From: Opisthocomus hoazin
Taxonomy: Eukaryota > Chordata > Aves > Opisthocomiformes > Opisthocomidae
Assembly (NCBI RefSeq): GCF_030867145.1
Contig: NC_134420.1
Coordinates: 10,932,823-10,996,822 of the forward strand
Length of the DNA stretch: 64,000 nucleotides
Direction of reading: 5' to 3'
Part shown: piece after piece, positions 8,401 to 21,339 of the stretch
How the letters are laid out: each line of letters begins with the position of its first letter
Position numbering within the stretch: the stretch's first letter is position 1
The notes under the pieces: generated by a model
What the model saw: only the letters and a program-made list of their open reading frames with translations
What the model was told of the DNA's origin: nothing
The model's database searches: none
Made by a program: the position numbers and the translations under genes

Positions 8401-11400
8401 TGAAAGTAAAAATAATTTAAATACAGGATTATCACACTAGATTGTTCTGTGACTTCAAAGTCAATAATAATTTTCTTATTCTTAATTAGCTGGAAAAGGA
8501 AAGAATCCAATGTATCAACACTAATTGCTAATGCAATGACTTAGATTGTAAACTTCTTACATGGTGATCTGTTTTCCAAATACAATTTGATAAGTAATCC
8601 TCTTTACAGTACTTTTGGGACCAGCACTGATCTCACACTTCATACTTTTTTTCTGATCTCTTGTAACACCTGAAATTATCTGTAAACATTAACAAATATC
8701 CTAGAAGAATTAAGCACTTCTGTGGGTTTTTAAATAGAGTTTTATCAGAATATTTAATTTAAACAACACATATGCCCAATTGTTTTTTCTTTTAAAGGCC
8801 CAGTCTTACACTGCTTGCACTATCACTGTCCATTTACTTCAATTGAGGATTAGAAGATAAAAGTGTCAATGTAATTTCCTGTCTACATACTCAATTTGAA
8901 ATTGATTCTGTGCCATGTGGATGGATGGCTCTTCCTGTAAGAGCTACAAAGATTTACTTTGGCATTTTGCTCACACTGTGTTTTTCCAAACAGAATTTTA
9001 ATGTGTCTGCAAGATGCATGCTGATTTAATGCCAGCTTTCCAGTGCCACATGTGCAGTTGGTAAAAAAAACTTTGACATAAAAGGTTTCATTTAGAATAG
9101 GTGCTAAACCTGATTTGAAGCCCTAGCTCTTCTCTATATGGACCCAGAAAACTGAGGGAACCATCTGAAATCAGATATTTCATTTACAGAGGCAATCAGC
9201 TCTGAAGTGTGTGCAGAACACCTATCACTGTGGAAAATGTTATCTCATATCAGGATCTCCAAAAAATTCTATTTCAGTAATGTTTTTAGCAGAAGTAATT
9301 TTGCTGAATGCTACAAATTGTTAGTTTTCTCCGCCTTTTTGGAAGCCAGTGAGTACATCCAGAAAAAATGCATTTCCTATTCAATTGTTTAGCCACAAAA
9401 TGCAAACAAACTTGCAAGGATTAATGACAGTAGCAAAGTCAAAATGTATTGTTCTAAGTTTACAGGACTTGCACGTAGACGAACTGGAACAGCCTCCAGG
9501 GAACCCTGCATCATTTTCTTTTCCTGGCATTAGTATCATAAGAAAAATAACACATTCCCATCCTTGTTGCACATTTGATACAACTACATTCCTAATTGGT
9601 CTTTTCAACAAATTAAATTAAATTACACATAAATGTCTTTCATTCCCCAGCTTACTAATACCACAACTTATATGATATATACTTCAAATAAATCTTTTCC
9701 TTATCAAATTTGAACTGAAAACCATCTTTTGTTTTACTAACCAATAGATATAAATGAGGTAGACTTTTTCTAAGCAATTTAAAATACGTTGGAAATGGTC
9801 ATATACTTGTATGCTTATGTTTTGATATGTACAAGTGCACACACATAAACAGTAAAAAAAACCCAAGGGCACACAACAGTACAACTATAAAATGATTCAT
9901 ATATGCCATTGTAATTTTCTAGGCGAAATCAGAACCATAAAACCTTGTATCTTAAGCTTATTTCATAACCTGAATCAAAGCACCTCTGTTTCTTGAAGAG
10001 CAGAAGAGATCTAATTTTTTTTAACAAAAACATTTGAGTTCTCCTCACCCACAACCATCCAGCTACTCCTGCAACATAAACCTCCATAGGTTTATGCACA
10101 GCACTGAAAGCCAGGTGGCACAATTAAGATGCAGTTGATTTTACTGGCTGTGATTTTATTCACTCCCTCTAATGGAGCTCTAAGGCAAGAAAGGTGCTGC
10201 TTATCATATTCTTCCAGCTAAAGCAAACTTTTTTGTGATATATTTATATTAACATTTGCTGTCATGGTATTGGTCTGATACTACTCACAACATCAAATTA
10301 ACCTCAAAACTATAAGTATTAGTATTCATAAAAATCACAACTTAATTTCACTCATTTGTGTCTACACTAAAAGAATTTGTTTGACTGTTTAGTGAGGAAC
10401 TACAATGTCACATAACTCACTATCCAAGAAAAACAATAAGGAATGCTCATAAACAAGATATGAATACTTTTTGAAAAGGAATGCAGTATGTTCACAGAAA
10501 TAGATTCCTGATACCTGACAATGCACATGCAAGACAAAGGGGAAGCTAAATTCATATCCTTATTCATTCCATCACTTCAGGGAAACAAATATTTCATTTG
10601 TGTACAATTGTAGTGAATAAAGTCAGCATTTTAGGTTGTCTGTGAATGGTGAATGAGGCTTTAAGACCAAACAATACAGCTATTTTTTTACACGAGCCTA
10701 AAAGGAGTAAACCCTTTTCTGAATTTACCAGCTAAAAAGCACATGACAGATCCTAACAGCAGGAAAAAATCACTTACCATGGCAAAAAGTGAAAGATTTC
10801 TGAGGCTGAACCTGTGAGTCACAATTCAGGTCTAGATGCAGAAAGCCACAGTCATAAGCTACAGTTATGACAGGAACACAGTCATTATCATATCAGCAAG
10901 TTTTTGATATTGAGGTACTTCTTTTGGTTTGACATAAATTCATATTTAGGAAAAAAAATAAGGATCATGATGATTATAAATATGCAAAGACATCTAGTTC
11001 CATAACAAGAGCAAAGCACTTCTGAAACTTCTAAAACAAATACTAGAGCCACAATAAAGATGACTGACCATCACTACCTCCTGTTCAGAGAGGACTTTCT
11101 GGGAGACAGAAACTCCTAACTATTAACATAACAAGTCAAAGACAATTCACATTAAGCAGCTGCAGAGAATAAAATAATATGCTTTGATAACACAGAGTAA
11201 CATATACATCTTAGGTAAGTTTGAATGCGCATAATAAAACTAAAGCGCAAATTACCCAGAAAAGACTTGCTAACTGCTCAAGTGCCAAAATTCACAAGGC
11301 TCATAAATAATTTTTTCAACGATAAGTTCTGTTTTTATTTGGACTAATGGAAATTATGATAAAGCACAAAAGAAATTGCTTTAGTTTCCAAACAAAGATA

Positions 11401-11529
11401 AGTTTATTTAGAGGCTTATATAGCTGCAATCAGTGCAAAATCACAACAGGATTTAGAGGTAATTTGCAGTGAAACACAGGTTTTCTCAGAATCAACCAAA
11501 ACTCCTGCATCTGTGGCACTGTGATCAAG
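5456..11529. other. Intergenic, no gene recognised
   Basis: This is AT-rich unique-looking sequence. I looked for exon-like segments, tRNA-like and snRNA-like elements and CR1 ends and found none I can support. The open frames here (the longest 127 residues at 6503-6886) lack domain resemblance and look like chance. Confidence 0.6.
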
Positions 11530-11709
11530 CTAAAAGCAACCCTTTCGAGAGGCCTCACGCTGGTACTTAACTCGGCTCCTTATCAGCTCTATGCCCAATG
11601 AGGGTATAAATGTGCATGAAGGCTGTACAGCTTCTACCCCCAAGGTGTAGTCCAGTTCTTCTCCTGGAATGGTACAGGGCAGGGGGAGGGCAAGAAATGC
11701 ATAATTCAT
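11530..11709 (-). CDS. Short hypothetical frame, 59 codons
   Basis: On the minus strand an ATG at 11709 opens 59 codons ending in TAG at 11532-11530. The frame is also open upstream of the ATG, past an AG that could serve as a splice acceptor near 11744. The product is mixed in composition (for example GEELDYTLGVEAVQPS, then a basic C-terminus ending REASRKGCF) rather than repeat-like. The DNA has several CpGs in an otherwise CpG-poor neighbourhood. I do not recognise a family. It could be a terminal exon of an unannotated minus-strand gene, a fossil exon, or chance. Confidence 0.2.
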   Translation of the reverse strand: MNYAFLALPLPCTIPGEELDYTLGVEAVQPSCTFIPSLGIELIRSRVKYQREASRKGCF

Positions 11710-14700
11710 AAAGAATACCTCTCTGATTTTGTTACTGGAAATGTATATATAGGCAGCTCACATTGAAGACTTCGGTTTGGATTTGTTTATCTCTAACCGT
11801 GGAGATACACCCTGAGATTTCAGTTTGTGGTGAGATCCATGCAGAGACCATGAAGTACACTAAACATGTATCTCAATTTGAGTGAAGAGGGCAAGATGAT
11901 TTGGTTTGGCCATACAAGAAAAAGGAGAATTTTAAAGTGGTTTGATACTATTTATCATCACCCGGTAATACTTTCAAATTTATACAAAATCTGCCATGCA
12001 TTCAAATATTCGTCATCTTACATTGACTCTCTTTCTTGGTAATCAGCTTTAAATTTATAGGCAATACATAGGAAAATTAACAGGGCTGTACTCAGGTTTT
12101 ATGATATGAGACTTTAGACCCCTATGCTAGTTAATTTAAAAAAGAAAAACAAATCAGGAGACATTTTTCTGATCAATTCTAATCTAATGGAAGTATAATG
12201 ACCAGGATGTGGGCAGTCATCTACAAACTAGGCTTACAGCTCAAAGCCAGGGCAGAGAGAGAGGAGACACATTAGCGTAAAAAAAAAAAAACAAAAAAAA
12301 ACAAACAAACAAAAAAAACACCCTAAGAGTGAAAAATTGCTGAAAATCTGCAGTCTGGCAGATAGAAAAAATAGGTCTTAGGTGCTAGATCAAGTTTCAG
12401 AAAATCACAAAGTTTATCCTGAAGGCAGAGAGAGGAACAAAGGGACCCGGCAACAGGGAAATGGCTAAAAGTCAGACTACAGAAAGAGTCAAGAAGGGCT
12501 CTTTGACAGGAACCTGTATTGTGTAGAAACAAGTTACAGGCCCCCCGAGAATCTGTAAATCTAGGCATTCCTGTTGCATATGTCAGTCATGGTCAACAAC
12601 TCATAATTTCCAAGTTATGCACACTATGGTACACGCATACAGGTTATCAGCTACTGGATTCAAGACAATCATTAGAGAGAGGGACCTGCTAGTTTTTTCC
12701 CTGGCTTGGTTTTGGGGGTTGGGGTTTTTTTTGCAATAGATCTTTGTGGCTGCCTGCAAGTTGACCCTCCATATAATTTTAAGATGTGCATCAGCAAGGA
12801 CTCAGTTATACTTGACTACATGTTGCCCAATGTCCTTTCATCTCCACAGAAGGTATCATTCATCCTCTATAAAGTCAGATTTTAGTAAATGTCAGAAAAT
12901 AACAAAAGAAAGCCGATCAGTAAACAAATCAAGAGCCTGGGCATGTGACTGAGTTCCTGCGTATCAGCTGAGTCACAATGAGTGACCTTGCCTGCTCTTG
13001 CTAACGTACAGGTTAGATTAAAGTGGCTTAGGCTAATCTCTACTGCCTGAGAGTTGCAACAAGTCACACACCATAGCTCATTCCTGCAGCTAAGCAAGCA
13101 CAGAGTATTTTCTTGTATCACGCTAACAGAATCATAATACCAAACAGCATCAGCTGGAGCTGCCTAAGGTCTCTCTCTAAAACAAAGGTGAAGGCATGAC
13201 TTACTGCATCTGTATGTATGATTGTGAGAAAAATAACTGTGTGATAGCAACCATAACAATCAAAGACAGAAGCAATCAAGAGCGTTATCGGGGAAAAGGA
13301 GCAGACAGAGACCCTTGTCTCCTGGCTCAAGACTTACAGGTAAGACGAACTTTGAATTTTTCTGCTTTTGTGGCCTCTCCTGTGTTTGAAGGTACAGAAT
13401 TTTCTGTGTGTTATTTAAATAAGAAAGATCTTACCAAAAAACACATCTTATTTGAATCAAACCTGAACGCTGGCTAGAAGATTTCAAGAAAAGATAATAG
13501 AATAATGGATAACTTTTGAGTCAAGAAACAGCTTAATAATGTCTTATGTAATTCACAATACTTTCTAGCATGAATTTTTTACCATTTCTCAATACATTAA
13601 CTTTAGACAAATGCCAAATCCCCCAATGTTATGAGTTCAGTCTGACTGAAACAAGTCCCATGACTCAAAATTGCTTCAGTAAAGGAGATGGAATAACAGC
13701 TTATATGGTACTGTAATCTCTGTAGATAAGTATGCAGGAACTTACAGTATAAGCTCTATTTTCCAAGCTGTAAGAAGAGTGACTTTGCCTGATGGCAAAA
13801 GCAAATGCAAATGCAGATGTTTTTAAACTGCTGTGTCTGCCTGAAAAGACTGCACCTGCCCTCCATTAGCTTTTAATTTAATACGGTAGGCTTGCCAACC
13901 CCAAAATTTATGCATTGCCTCAACATAGGGAGCTAGTATTTACCTGGGAGCCAAGAACGTTCATTCCAAAACCTCTCAGGCTCACTCCTGCCTTATTTAA
14001 AAGCTGAACACTAGATGGAGCAATGTCCTTGTAGCACCACTAGCCAGGTAGTTGCAGCTCTCGCATATCATTCCAACTCGTTACTTGCAAGTGGCCAGAT
14101 CAATGGCTTGTTTAAATATCTTTTAAAATGCTGCAAGAAGTAACAGTACGCTTCTGAAAGCCTTTTTTGAGAACTGCACGTGCCCACAAAAACTTCCAGA
14201 ATTTAAACAGAATTTGTTGCAGTGAAAAAAACTTCTCAATGCGTATAGTGCTCTCTAAGAAAACTATCTATATATCTAGGGATTTTTTTTTAAAAAGGGT
14301 ATTTCATTTGTCCTAGTAAGAGATATATCAAAAGAAGACTTTTATATCACGTATACTGCTACAGAACAGTTATACCCTAAACTGTGAGAGAATAAAATAA
14401 CAAGTTTTGTTTTAGTATCAAGTAGGTGTAGCTGTCCTGTGAGAGTCCAAGAAAATTCCAAATATAATTCTATGTAGAGACAAAAAAATCTCTATTTAAA
14501 TTCTCATCATGAATATTTCACATTAACTCCACCAAATAATGACAGGGGAAAAAACCACACAACCATATCTTACCCATCAAAAAAGAACACATACCACATA
14601 TGCTAACAAAAAAGTTTCAAAAGATAAGAGAAGGTTGTCCACCTTACCAGAGGAAATTGGTAACACAACTGGCCACAAATCTCTGTTAAAGATAAGGCAG

Positions 14701-17700
14701 GCTACACTTTCTAATGAGACACGATGGATTAGCTATATGGAGTCAATGGAGAAGGATGTTCTGATCCATTATTTCCTGTCTACAGCTGATTTAACCAAAC
14801 TTACATGAAAAGAAATCTCTGAGTATTTAAATGGATCATTTTTTCACAAACAAGAGATTACACATTACTTGCAGCTTTCACAGTCCTACATCATGATGTT
14901 TATTCACTGTTTTAATGCTGGTGTTTCGTAGCCTGTACAGTCTAGGAATATGAGTACTGTGATTTGGGGAAAACAGTGAAATCACACTGTGACTAACCTT
15001 TGCTGTAGTCTTCTTGCGGTAAAGCTCTTGATAAAGCAGCACATAAGGTCTTCAGTATCTCATGTGAGAATTCTTGAGCAAATTGGTACCAAAAAATCAG
15101 AATGGTTGGGAATGAATTTACACTACATTAGTTGCAGCCAACTTACTCTCCTTTATAAAGAGTAAAATTAAAAGTTTCAGCAAATAAAGCAGCAATTTGG
15201 AACATACTGCAAATTGATGTATCAAAACATGAATGTCGTTTTCCTGCCTTACAGCCATGAGCTTCTATCTAGGGAGCATTGCCATTTACAGCTGTGATCT
15301 AAGTGTCCGTTTTGGTCCTTACCCTTCAGTGACTAGGAACCATTTTGCCACTTACCTGTACAATCCAGTAATAGACCAAGTAGTGCACTATAAAAGAATC
15401 ACTAAAGTGCATAAGCCTAAACACCATTCAGGCACACTTTCAGGATGAGGAACATGGCCTGAACTCAAATACAGGGCTTCTCAGCACTGTCAGCATGACC
15501 TATAATGTGACTTTGACACTGAGGAAGAGAAACTTGGACAGTTCTGCTCAATAATTTTTAACAAAATACCCTGGTCATTATATCTAGTGGAGATAAAGAG
15601 TTATAGAGCAAAATCTGGGATCTCATAGATAACTTTCCACTGATTTTCAAGATGGAAGAAAGGACGGTCAGTAAAGCAGTGTCCAGCAGTGTTCTCTTTT
15701 GGAGTTCCTAACTTGGATTTTTTAATAGGTCTTTACTGAGGAGGATGGTTCTGCTCTCCCTTAATAAGTTTCATTGTTATATAAGAGAGGCAAAGACTTA
15801 ACACAATGCCAGCTTTGTGACAGTAATGTGTCTGGACTACTGCAGAAAAGAAACAAACCACTCTTATTGAAGGGGGGACTTCTGGAATTGTAATTATCCA
15901 AGAGGCCAGGACAGCTGAGGGAGTGCTTCTGAAACTCACTATACTGAGAAAGAGAGATGCAGAATTAACCCACTTCAGATAAAATTATATTAAGCAAGAC
16001 AGACAGGATCAACAAGTTAAAGGTAGCCCAAAATTAGGATTCTCTGTGCCTTATGGAGGTACAATAATGTTATAGTAGTATCAGCACTACCATATAACAA
16101 AAAAATTCAGAAACAGAATCGTAAAATAAATACTGCAGCAGTAGCAGGACAGTGGTTTGTATTCTATGCTTAGCCCGAGCTGCTCAACCTCCCCCTCCTT
16201 CTGCCTGTGCTTTGCAAGGGAGTGGCAGTAATTGCACAGTCTCTCTGTCCTTTCCCTTCACAGCAGTAGGGCAAGGCCATGCTCGCTTCCCCATGCATTG
16301 GCTGATGCTGCTGTTCCCAACAAGACACCGGAGTACAGCATGTACCAGCAGGGTCTTGTCTATTGCAGGTCAGGAATAAACGAGAAAGGAGGTGACAACC
16401 CTACATGGCTATCAAGGAGTAAATGAGGTCCCAGATGCTGCTTCCATCATATGGGAAGTCACCCAGACACCTGTGCTAGACCACCAGTGACGCTAGTTGG
16501 GGAAAAGGAGGGGAAACCAGACTGATGTTGAAAAAGACTCCCAGCTTTGCCCAGACTGTTCTAAATTCCACTGACCATTTCCCAAGTGGTTTAACAACAC
16601 TGCAACAAACAGTGCTATAGTATTACTTCTGGTATCAATATTACAAAAGATGCAAATATTATCAACCATCGTAATTTTGACCACTCCTCTGCACGACCTG
16701 TTTAAGATGACTACCTCAAAGCTGAGAGGAAAGACAAGAAAAATTCAAAAGCAAGCCAAATTAACACACAGCCTGTGGATTCTTGCCAGTTTTAATTATT
16801 CTTTAGCATGATCAGAGCTGTTTCAAAGGCGTTCCACTTCCCATTTTCTCCCTCTCCCACCTTGGGCATGTTTGCTCTATAAGTGAGGTCCAATTTTTTA
16901 TCTGGAGTATCTGGTATGTGATTCATAGTCTCAGTCTCACGCATAAGCTTAAAAGAAAACTGGAATCATATATAACTCTTCACCAGGTCAGAGAGTGCAT
17001 CAGTTGGTAACAGGGAACAAAATGTTTCAACATTCCAAATACAGTACAAGCTTGTGCTAGGCAAATGGAAATTCTAAAATTGAGGATGATTATTGTAAGT
17101 AATAGAATTACACTAAAATGTCATGCATATTAAACATGCTTAGACTATTTAGAAGGAACTCGACATTATCACAGAGGGAAGACAGCAAACAGTGGTGATT
17201 AAAATATAACCACTGCTAAAACAGCGAAAAGTGTGTGTTAATTACATTTTGGATGTTACAAAGTACTCAAAACTCCTTATGTCACTTTCTGCTAAATGCT
17301 TGCTGTTGTTTAGCCAACTCCCTAGAAAACTGACATGATCAGAAGTAACTCAGCACACATGCTGTGAAAGAGCTGCGTCACTATCACGCATGTGGGATGT
17401 TTGTGTAAAAACAAGACATCAGAAACCTATTTCAGATTTTGGATCAGCAAGGTACTCAGTGACCAGTAAACTTTCAGTGACCAAACTTGCAGCACTTTCC
17501 ATATTTCTAGAAGTGACCCCGGAATCTCTACAGACAGAAGGAAAACCTACACCTTTTGAGTGCGAGTCTTTGTTTGATGTGTTTGCTTCCTTGAAGACTA
17601 CCTGTACTAGAGATATTTGACATTGCAAACATAGCATTAGCGGATGTTTTTAAAACAGGAGTCAGTGAAAATAAGACATAAACCACCTATACCAATATAA
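11710..17700. other. Intergenic, no gene recognised
   Basis: Apart from an A-rich tract at about 12279-12319, nothing is recognisable here. The open frames at 13196-13477 and 14539-14808 have no domain resemblance. A donor-like AGGTAAGA occurs at 13338-13345, but no paired acceptor or homology supports an exon. Confidence 0.55.
12279..12319. repeat. A-rich simple sequence (A-run and CAAA units)
   Basis: A run of A bases is followed by C-interrupted A runs (ACAAACAAACA). It may be the tail of an old retroposon, but no body is recognisable on either side. Confidence 0.8.
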
Positions 17701-17802
17701 ATCACAGAATGTTCAGGGTTGGAAGGGACCTCTGTGGATCATCTAGTCCAACCCCCCTGCCAAAGCAGGGTCACCTAGAGCAGGCTGCACAGGCCCAATG
17801 GC
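17701..17802 (-). mobile_element. CR1 LINE 3' tail (about 100 bp, minus strand)
   Basis: The copy begins ATCACAGAATGTTCAGGGTT and continues GGAAGGGACCTCTGTGGATC, then CATCTAGTCCAACCCCCC and the GGTCACCTAGAGCAGG segment. It is closely similar to the left end of the long CR1 at 43.9 kb. It is severely 5'-truncated and ends where similarity stops near 17802, about 0.4 kb before the CpG island. Confidence 0.9.
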
Positions 17803-18169
17803 CTATGCTATTATTTTACTAATAGAATTAAAATACATGAGAAGTGCTGAAAGTATAAAAATACCTAATTTTTAAATCTTTGAAGAAAGAGAGTTTTTCT
17901 CAGCTAACATCTTTGTTAACCTAGAAAATCCCTGGTATGTAGGAATATACACCAAAAATATGCCTGGTAGCACTACTTAAAACAACACAGTTTTAATCAA
18001 TTGTTCTACTTGCAGTAATAATGATACAAAGAATAAAACTCAGAAACTGGGGGGGGGAGCAAGTTGTCCAAACCCTTCTGTTCACATTGACATTCACTGA
18101 GGGGCTGATAATATGCAGTTTCCATCTCTGCCATGAGGTGATGGGAAAGGTTTCTGTGAAGCCAAGGTG
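17803..18169. other. Upstream flank of the CpG island
   Basis: This is AT-rich sequence with a run of nine G at 18049-18057. No gene is recognised. It lies immediately upstream of the presumed PPFIBP2 promoter and may hold distal regulatory sites, but no specific motif is supported. Confidence 0.4.
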
Positions 18170-18667
18170 CAGAAGGCTGCGGCTCCGACAGCCAGGCCTC
18201 GCCAGTCCCCGCAGGGCACACCGTAGCACCGTAGCTGGTGAAGCTGCGGTGCCGCGAGGCAGGGGAGAGGTCATGAGGCGCCAGCCAGGAACCCGCTAGG
18301 ACCCTGAAAGCAGGATTCGGCTCCGCCGTCCGTCCTGCCACGGACGGAGCCGCGCTCCGCAGGCAGGGCCCTTGGCGCAGCCCTGATTTCAGGCCGACAG
18401 GAGGGGCTGCTGCTGGGCGCCAGGCGCTTTTATGCCGCGACAGGTGCGCACACCTACGCTGAGGCGCTGCCGCGCGAGCCCTGACGGTGCTGCGTGGGAA
18501 CTGGGGTACGCACGCACCCACCCACCCGCCTGCCTGCCTCCCCGCTGCCCGCCTGGACTCCGAGGGGCCGGTCGCTGCCCGGGCCGGACCCGCCGCAGGC
18601 GTCCTGCCGCGCCCCGCGAGCTCCCGCCGGGCCCGCGGCGCGCTGAGGGGGCGCCGAGGCTCGCTGT

Positions 18668-18673
18668 CACGTG
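18668..18673 (+). promoter_or_regulatory. E-box CACGTG
   Basis: A perfect CACGTG palindrome, the canonical site for USF/MYC-type bHLH factors, lies 35 bases before the CCAAT box in the CpG island. The motif is plain; its use is inferred. Confidence 0.5.
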
Positions 18674-18707
18674 GGGCCGGCAGCCGCCGCCGGTCCTGTC
18701 TCCACAG

Positions 18708-18712
18708 CCAAT
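18708..18712 (+). promoter_or_regulatory. CCAAT box
   Basis: The sequence AGCCAATGG is a full NF-Y-type CCAAT element in plus orientation. CCAAT boxes usually lie 60-100 bases before the start site, so transcription would start near 18770-18810. Confidence 0.5.
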
Positions 18713-18779
18713 GGCGCGGGGGCCGCGCGCGCGGACCGCCAACCGCCGCGCGGCGCACCTGGCGCCGCGGAGGGGCGAG

Positions 18780-18964
18780 GGCGGCCTGGAGCGGAGCCCG
18801 CGAGGCGCTGCCGCCGCGCAGGTCGGTCCCGGCGGGCGGCGCGAGCCAGGCCGGGGGCGGGCTGCCTGCGGGGGTGCTCGGCGGAAGGGTCCCGCCTCAG
18901 CGGGCAGGGCGGGCTTGCGCCGCTGCCCGGGCGTTGCGGGCGTCCCCAGGGCGCAGGCTCGGCG
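18780..18964 (+). other. PPFIBP2: Candidate PPFIBP2 exon 1 (non-coding)
   Basis: The start is estimated from the CCAAT box. The end is set by a good splice donor, GCG followed by GTGAGG at 18965-18970. In mammals, as I recall, the first exon of this gene is untranslated and the ATG is in the next exon, which fits. A second, even stronger donor, GAG followed by GTAAGA, occurs at 19533-19538 and would give a longer or alternative first exon. RNA data are needed to choose. Confidence 0.45.
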
Positions 18965-19532
18965 GTGAGGCGGCGGAGCGCTGGGCCGCTCTCTCCCGGG
19001 GGCAGCGGCGGGCAGGAGGCAGGGCGGCGGGGCGCGCAGGCTCCCGGCGGCTTCTGGGGCGCTGCGGCCGTCTGTAGAAAGGAGAGATCCTTCAGGAATC
19101 CTGCTGCGGGTGCGACTGCGATGCCTGTTGCTTCTCTTTCGAAACACTTTGCTATTGCTGTGAGAGTTAAGGACTCCACGCTGTTGAGAAGACTTTTAAA
19201 TAGACTCGGCTTCTGTAAGTTAAATATTTATTCTCACAGTGAGCAAAGCTTCGAAACTCGAGTTCAACTAGCAGTTCAGCAAATAAACCGTTTTATTGAC
19301 GTGGAACAGTCGATTCGGAAGCTCTGCTGCCAGTAATGACATCCAGTTGCAGCCAGGTTCTTCCCCGAGGTGGGAGTGAGGTGTTCTCCCCCCGCCCCCG
19401 GTCTGTCATTGGAAATTAATTCAGAAAAGAGGTATGTGGGGGAAATCATAGTTAAAAGGGTGTTCAGAAACGAACAGGCTGAAGATGAAACTGGCTGTTG
19501 TCGGCTGTTTTACCAGTGCAGAGATGAGGGAG

Positions 19533-19538
19533 GTAAGA
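19533..19538 (+). other. Strong alternative splice donor
   Basis: The sequence GAGGTAAGAG matches the vertebrate donor consensus closely. It lies 568 bases after the other candidate donor, just past the CpG island. It could end an alternative first exon of PPFIBP2. The frame upstream has stops, so such an exon would be untranslated. Confidence 0.35.
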
Positions 19539-21316
19539 GTATGAGGAGATGTCGAGGGATCTCCAGTTTCATTGTTCAGCACTCATCCTGCTGCTATGAT
19601 AAAAATACTCCCCCCCTCCCCCCAGCATTTACAAGAATAATAAGGGATCACACCCCTTTGTGTATGATCCTTTGTTCAGTTTTTCGTGGGGCAAAACAAG
19701 ATGTTAGGTATTAATTTGTTAGGTCAGTAACTGTGGATCTGACTATGTAAGTGAAGTGCACGTACAACACATTGTATTTCCATAGTCATAAAGGTTTTCT
19801 ACAATTTTGAATTTTTAATTGCAGGGTTTGGCAGGAGGGGGAAAAGAGAGGGGTGTTTTTCTGTGTTGTTTTTTTTTTTAAACAGGAGGATGTGAACAGG
19901 TGCATGAAGGGCTTTGTTCTGAAACTTGTACAGGAATGTGGAAGGAGTAGATGGGAGACCAAAGAAGGCTGAATTTCAGCTTTCTGGGTTTATTGATTTA
20001 CATTGCTTTTGTGACTTTGACTTGGATCTGCTATGTAAACTTAACTAAAACCAATAAATTGTTGCACTTCCTTATATCTTCCTAATGGAGAAATGCTTGG
20101 AGTAGAACTCGGTATACCAGCAGGGTGAAAGGACAAACTGGGACAAACCTAAGCAAATATGGTTGTTTTTAAATGATATGGATTTACTATTTGCTGATAG
20201 TCCCAGTTGGAAGCAATTGTAAGGGCCTCTTGAACAGAAAGGAAACCCAGCGTAAGTTAGACCAGAGGGAGAATTCAAGAGAACTTTAGGTTTGTCTTCA
20301 GGACAAGTATAGCTTGGCAACAGAATATGAGGGGAAAGTAATATATGAAAAGAAGTCGTATAATTTGTAATATATAAAATAATTTCAAGTTCCCAGGAAT
20401 GACTTCAGCTGAAGTCTAATCAAGACTAATCTTGCCATTGGCTGCTGGTGTTTATATCTGTTGTAGACATGCATGGTATGCCTGTAACTGTTTCAAACTA
20501 ATTAGCATCGCTTTTGAAAACTTAAATGCTTTATTTACCGAAGCCAGGTAATAATCAAGTGTCTTGGCAAAACTCACAGCAATTTATCTATCGTACATCT
20601 GGGACTCTGCCCTATGGGAAGCGTCAGATTAAAGGGAGGGGGCGGAAATTATCCTGTGTGGCTGAAGCATGGTAGGAGTTGGGCTGGGAGCATTGTTCCC
20701 TGGTTCTGCGTTCCCTTGCTGCTTTCATCTCCTGCCCTAGGAAGCTGAGGAATGGTGGCAGAGGGCACTGCTGCTGCCATCTTTATTTCACTTCAGCAGC
20801 CCCATCCATATTAGGACTATGCTAGAAGCAGGGAAGACAGGAAAGAAGTAGGGAAGACATACAAAGAGATGGATAAGAAGCACTGTCCTCCACTCACTCC
20901 TACTGTAGATGGTCTCACTTCATGCTTGTTAACGCCGTAGCAGCAGTGTGGAAAAGTGATCAGTGTGTGTAAACAAAGGGAGAATACATCAGTGTAGGCA
21001 TAAACTAGAGGAGTGCTTTCTGGGTTTGTGAATCAGTTCTCCCTGCTTCCTCTCATGTTTCTATCACACTGAGTCTCTCTCTTACCCATGACTGTCTATG
21101 CAGGCTCTAAGGCAGCATAACGTGACTTAGTGTGGTAGAGTGTTTGAACAGAGGGTGGGAAGAGAACAGATGCAAGAGAGTAAGTGAAGACCTTAAGAAT
21201 CACCTTCCCTGAACACTTAGTCAGTCAGCAAACAAGAGGGAAAGGCAGAGCAAGAATGTGCTATGAGGGCAAAACATGGGAAAATAAAAAAGAACAAAAG
21301 ATAGTGACCCACCTTT

Positions 21317-21339
21317 CCCCCCCCCCCCCCCCCCCCCCC
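21317..21339. repeat. Homopolymer C tract, 23 bases
   Basis: A run of 23 consecutive C bases sits within pyrimidine-rich sequence. Long C runs are much rarer than A/T runs in vertebrate DNA. The minus strand would be poly-G, able to form a quadruplex. Confidence 0.95.

Larger units (their letters stand above)
18170..19080 (+). promoter_or_regulatory. CpG island, presumed PPFIBP2 promoter
   Basis: This is the only strong CpG island in the window: very high GC with dense CpG, in AT-rich flanks. It lies upstream of the two recognised PPFIBP2 coding exons on the same strand, as expected for a non-coding first exon. Within it are a CACGTG E-box (18668-18673), a CCAAT box (18708-18712) and GGGGCGGG-type GC boxes (near 18854). 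All six frames are largely open because stops are rare in GC-rich DNA, so the long open frames here on both strands are not evidence of coding. CpG-island promoters are often bidirectional, so an antisense transcript towards OLFML1 is possible. Confidence 0.8.

Noticed and set aside
11593..11609. CCAAT followed by TATAAA on the plus strand near 11.6 kb
   Set aside because: The spacing is far too short for a normal CCAAT-TATA promoter and no transcript-like structure follows. A resemblance of CCAATGAGG to part of U4 snRNA does not extend.
13196..13477. Open frame overlapping a donor-like AGGTAAGA at 13338
   Set aside because: No acceptor, homology or neighbouring exon supports a gene; single donor matches are frequent by chance.
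18006..19336. Long open frames on both strands in the CpG island (up to 252 residues)
   Set aside because: They are Arg/Pro/Ala/Gly-rich, overlap in all frames and reflect the scarcity of stop codons in GC-rich DNA. No domain is recognisable.
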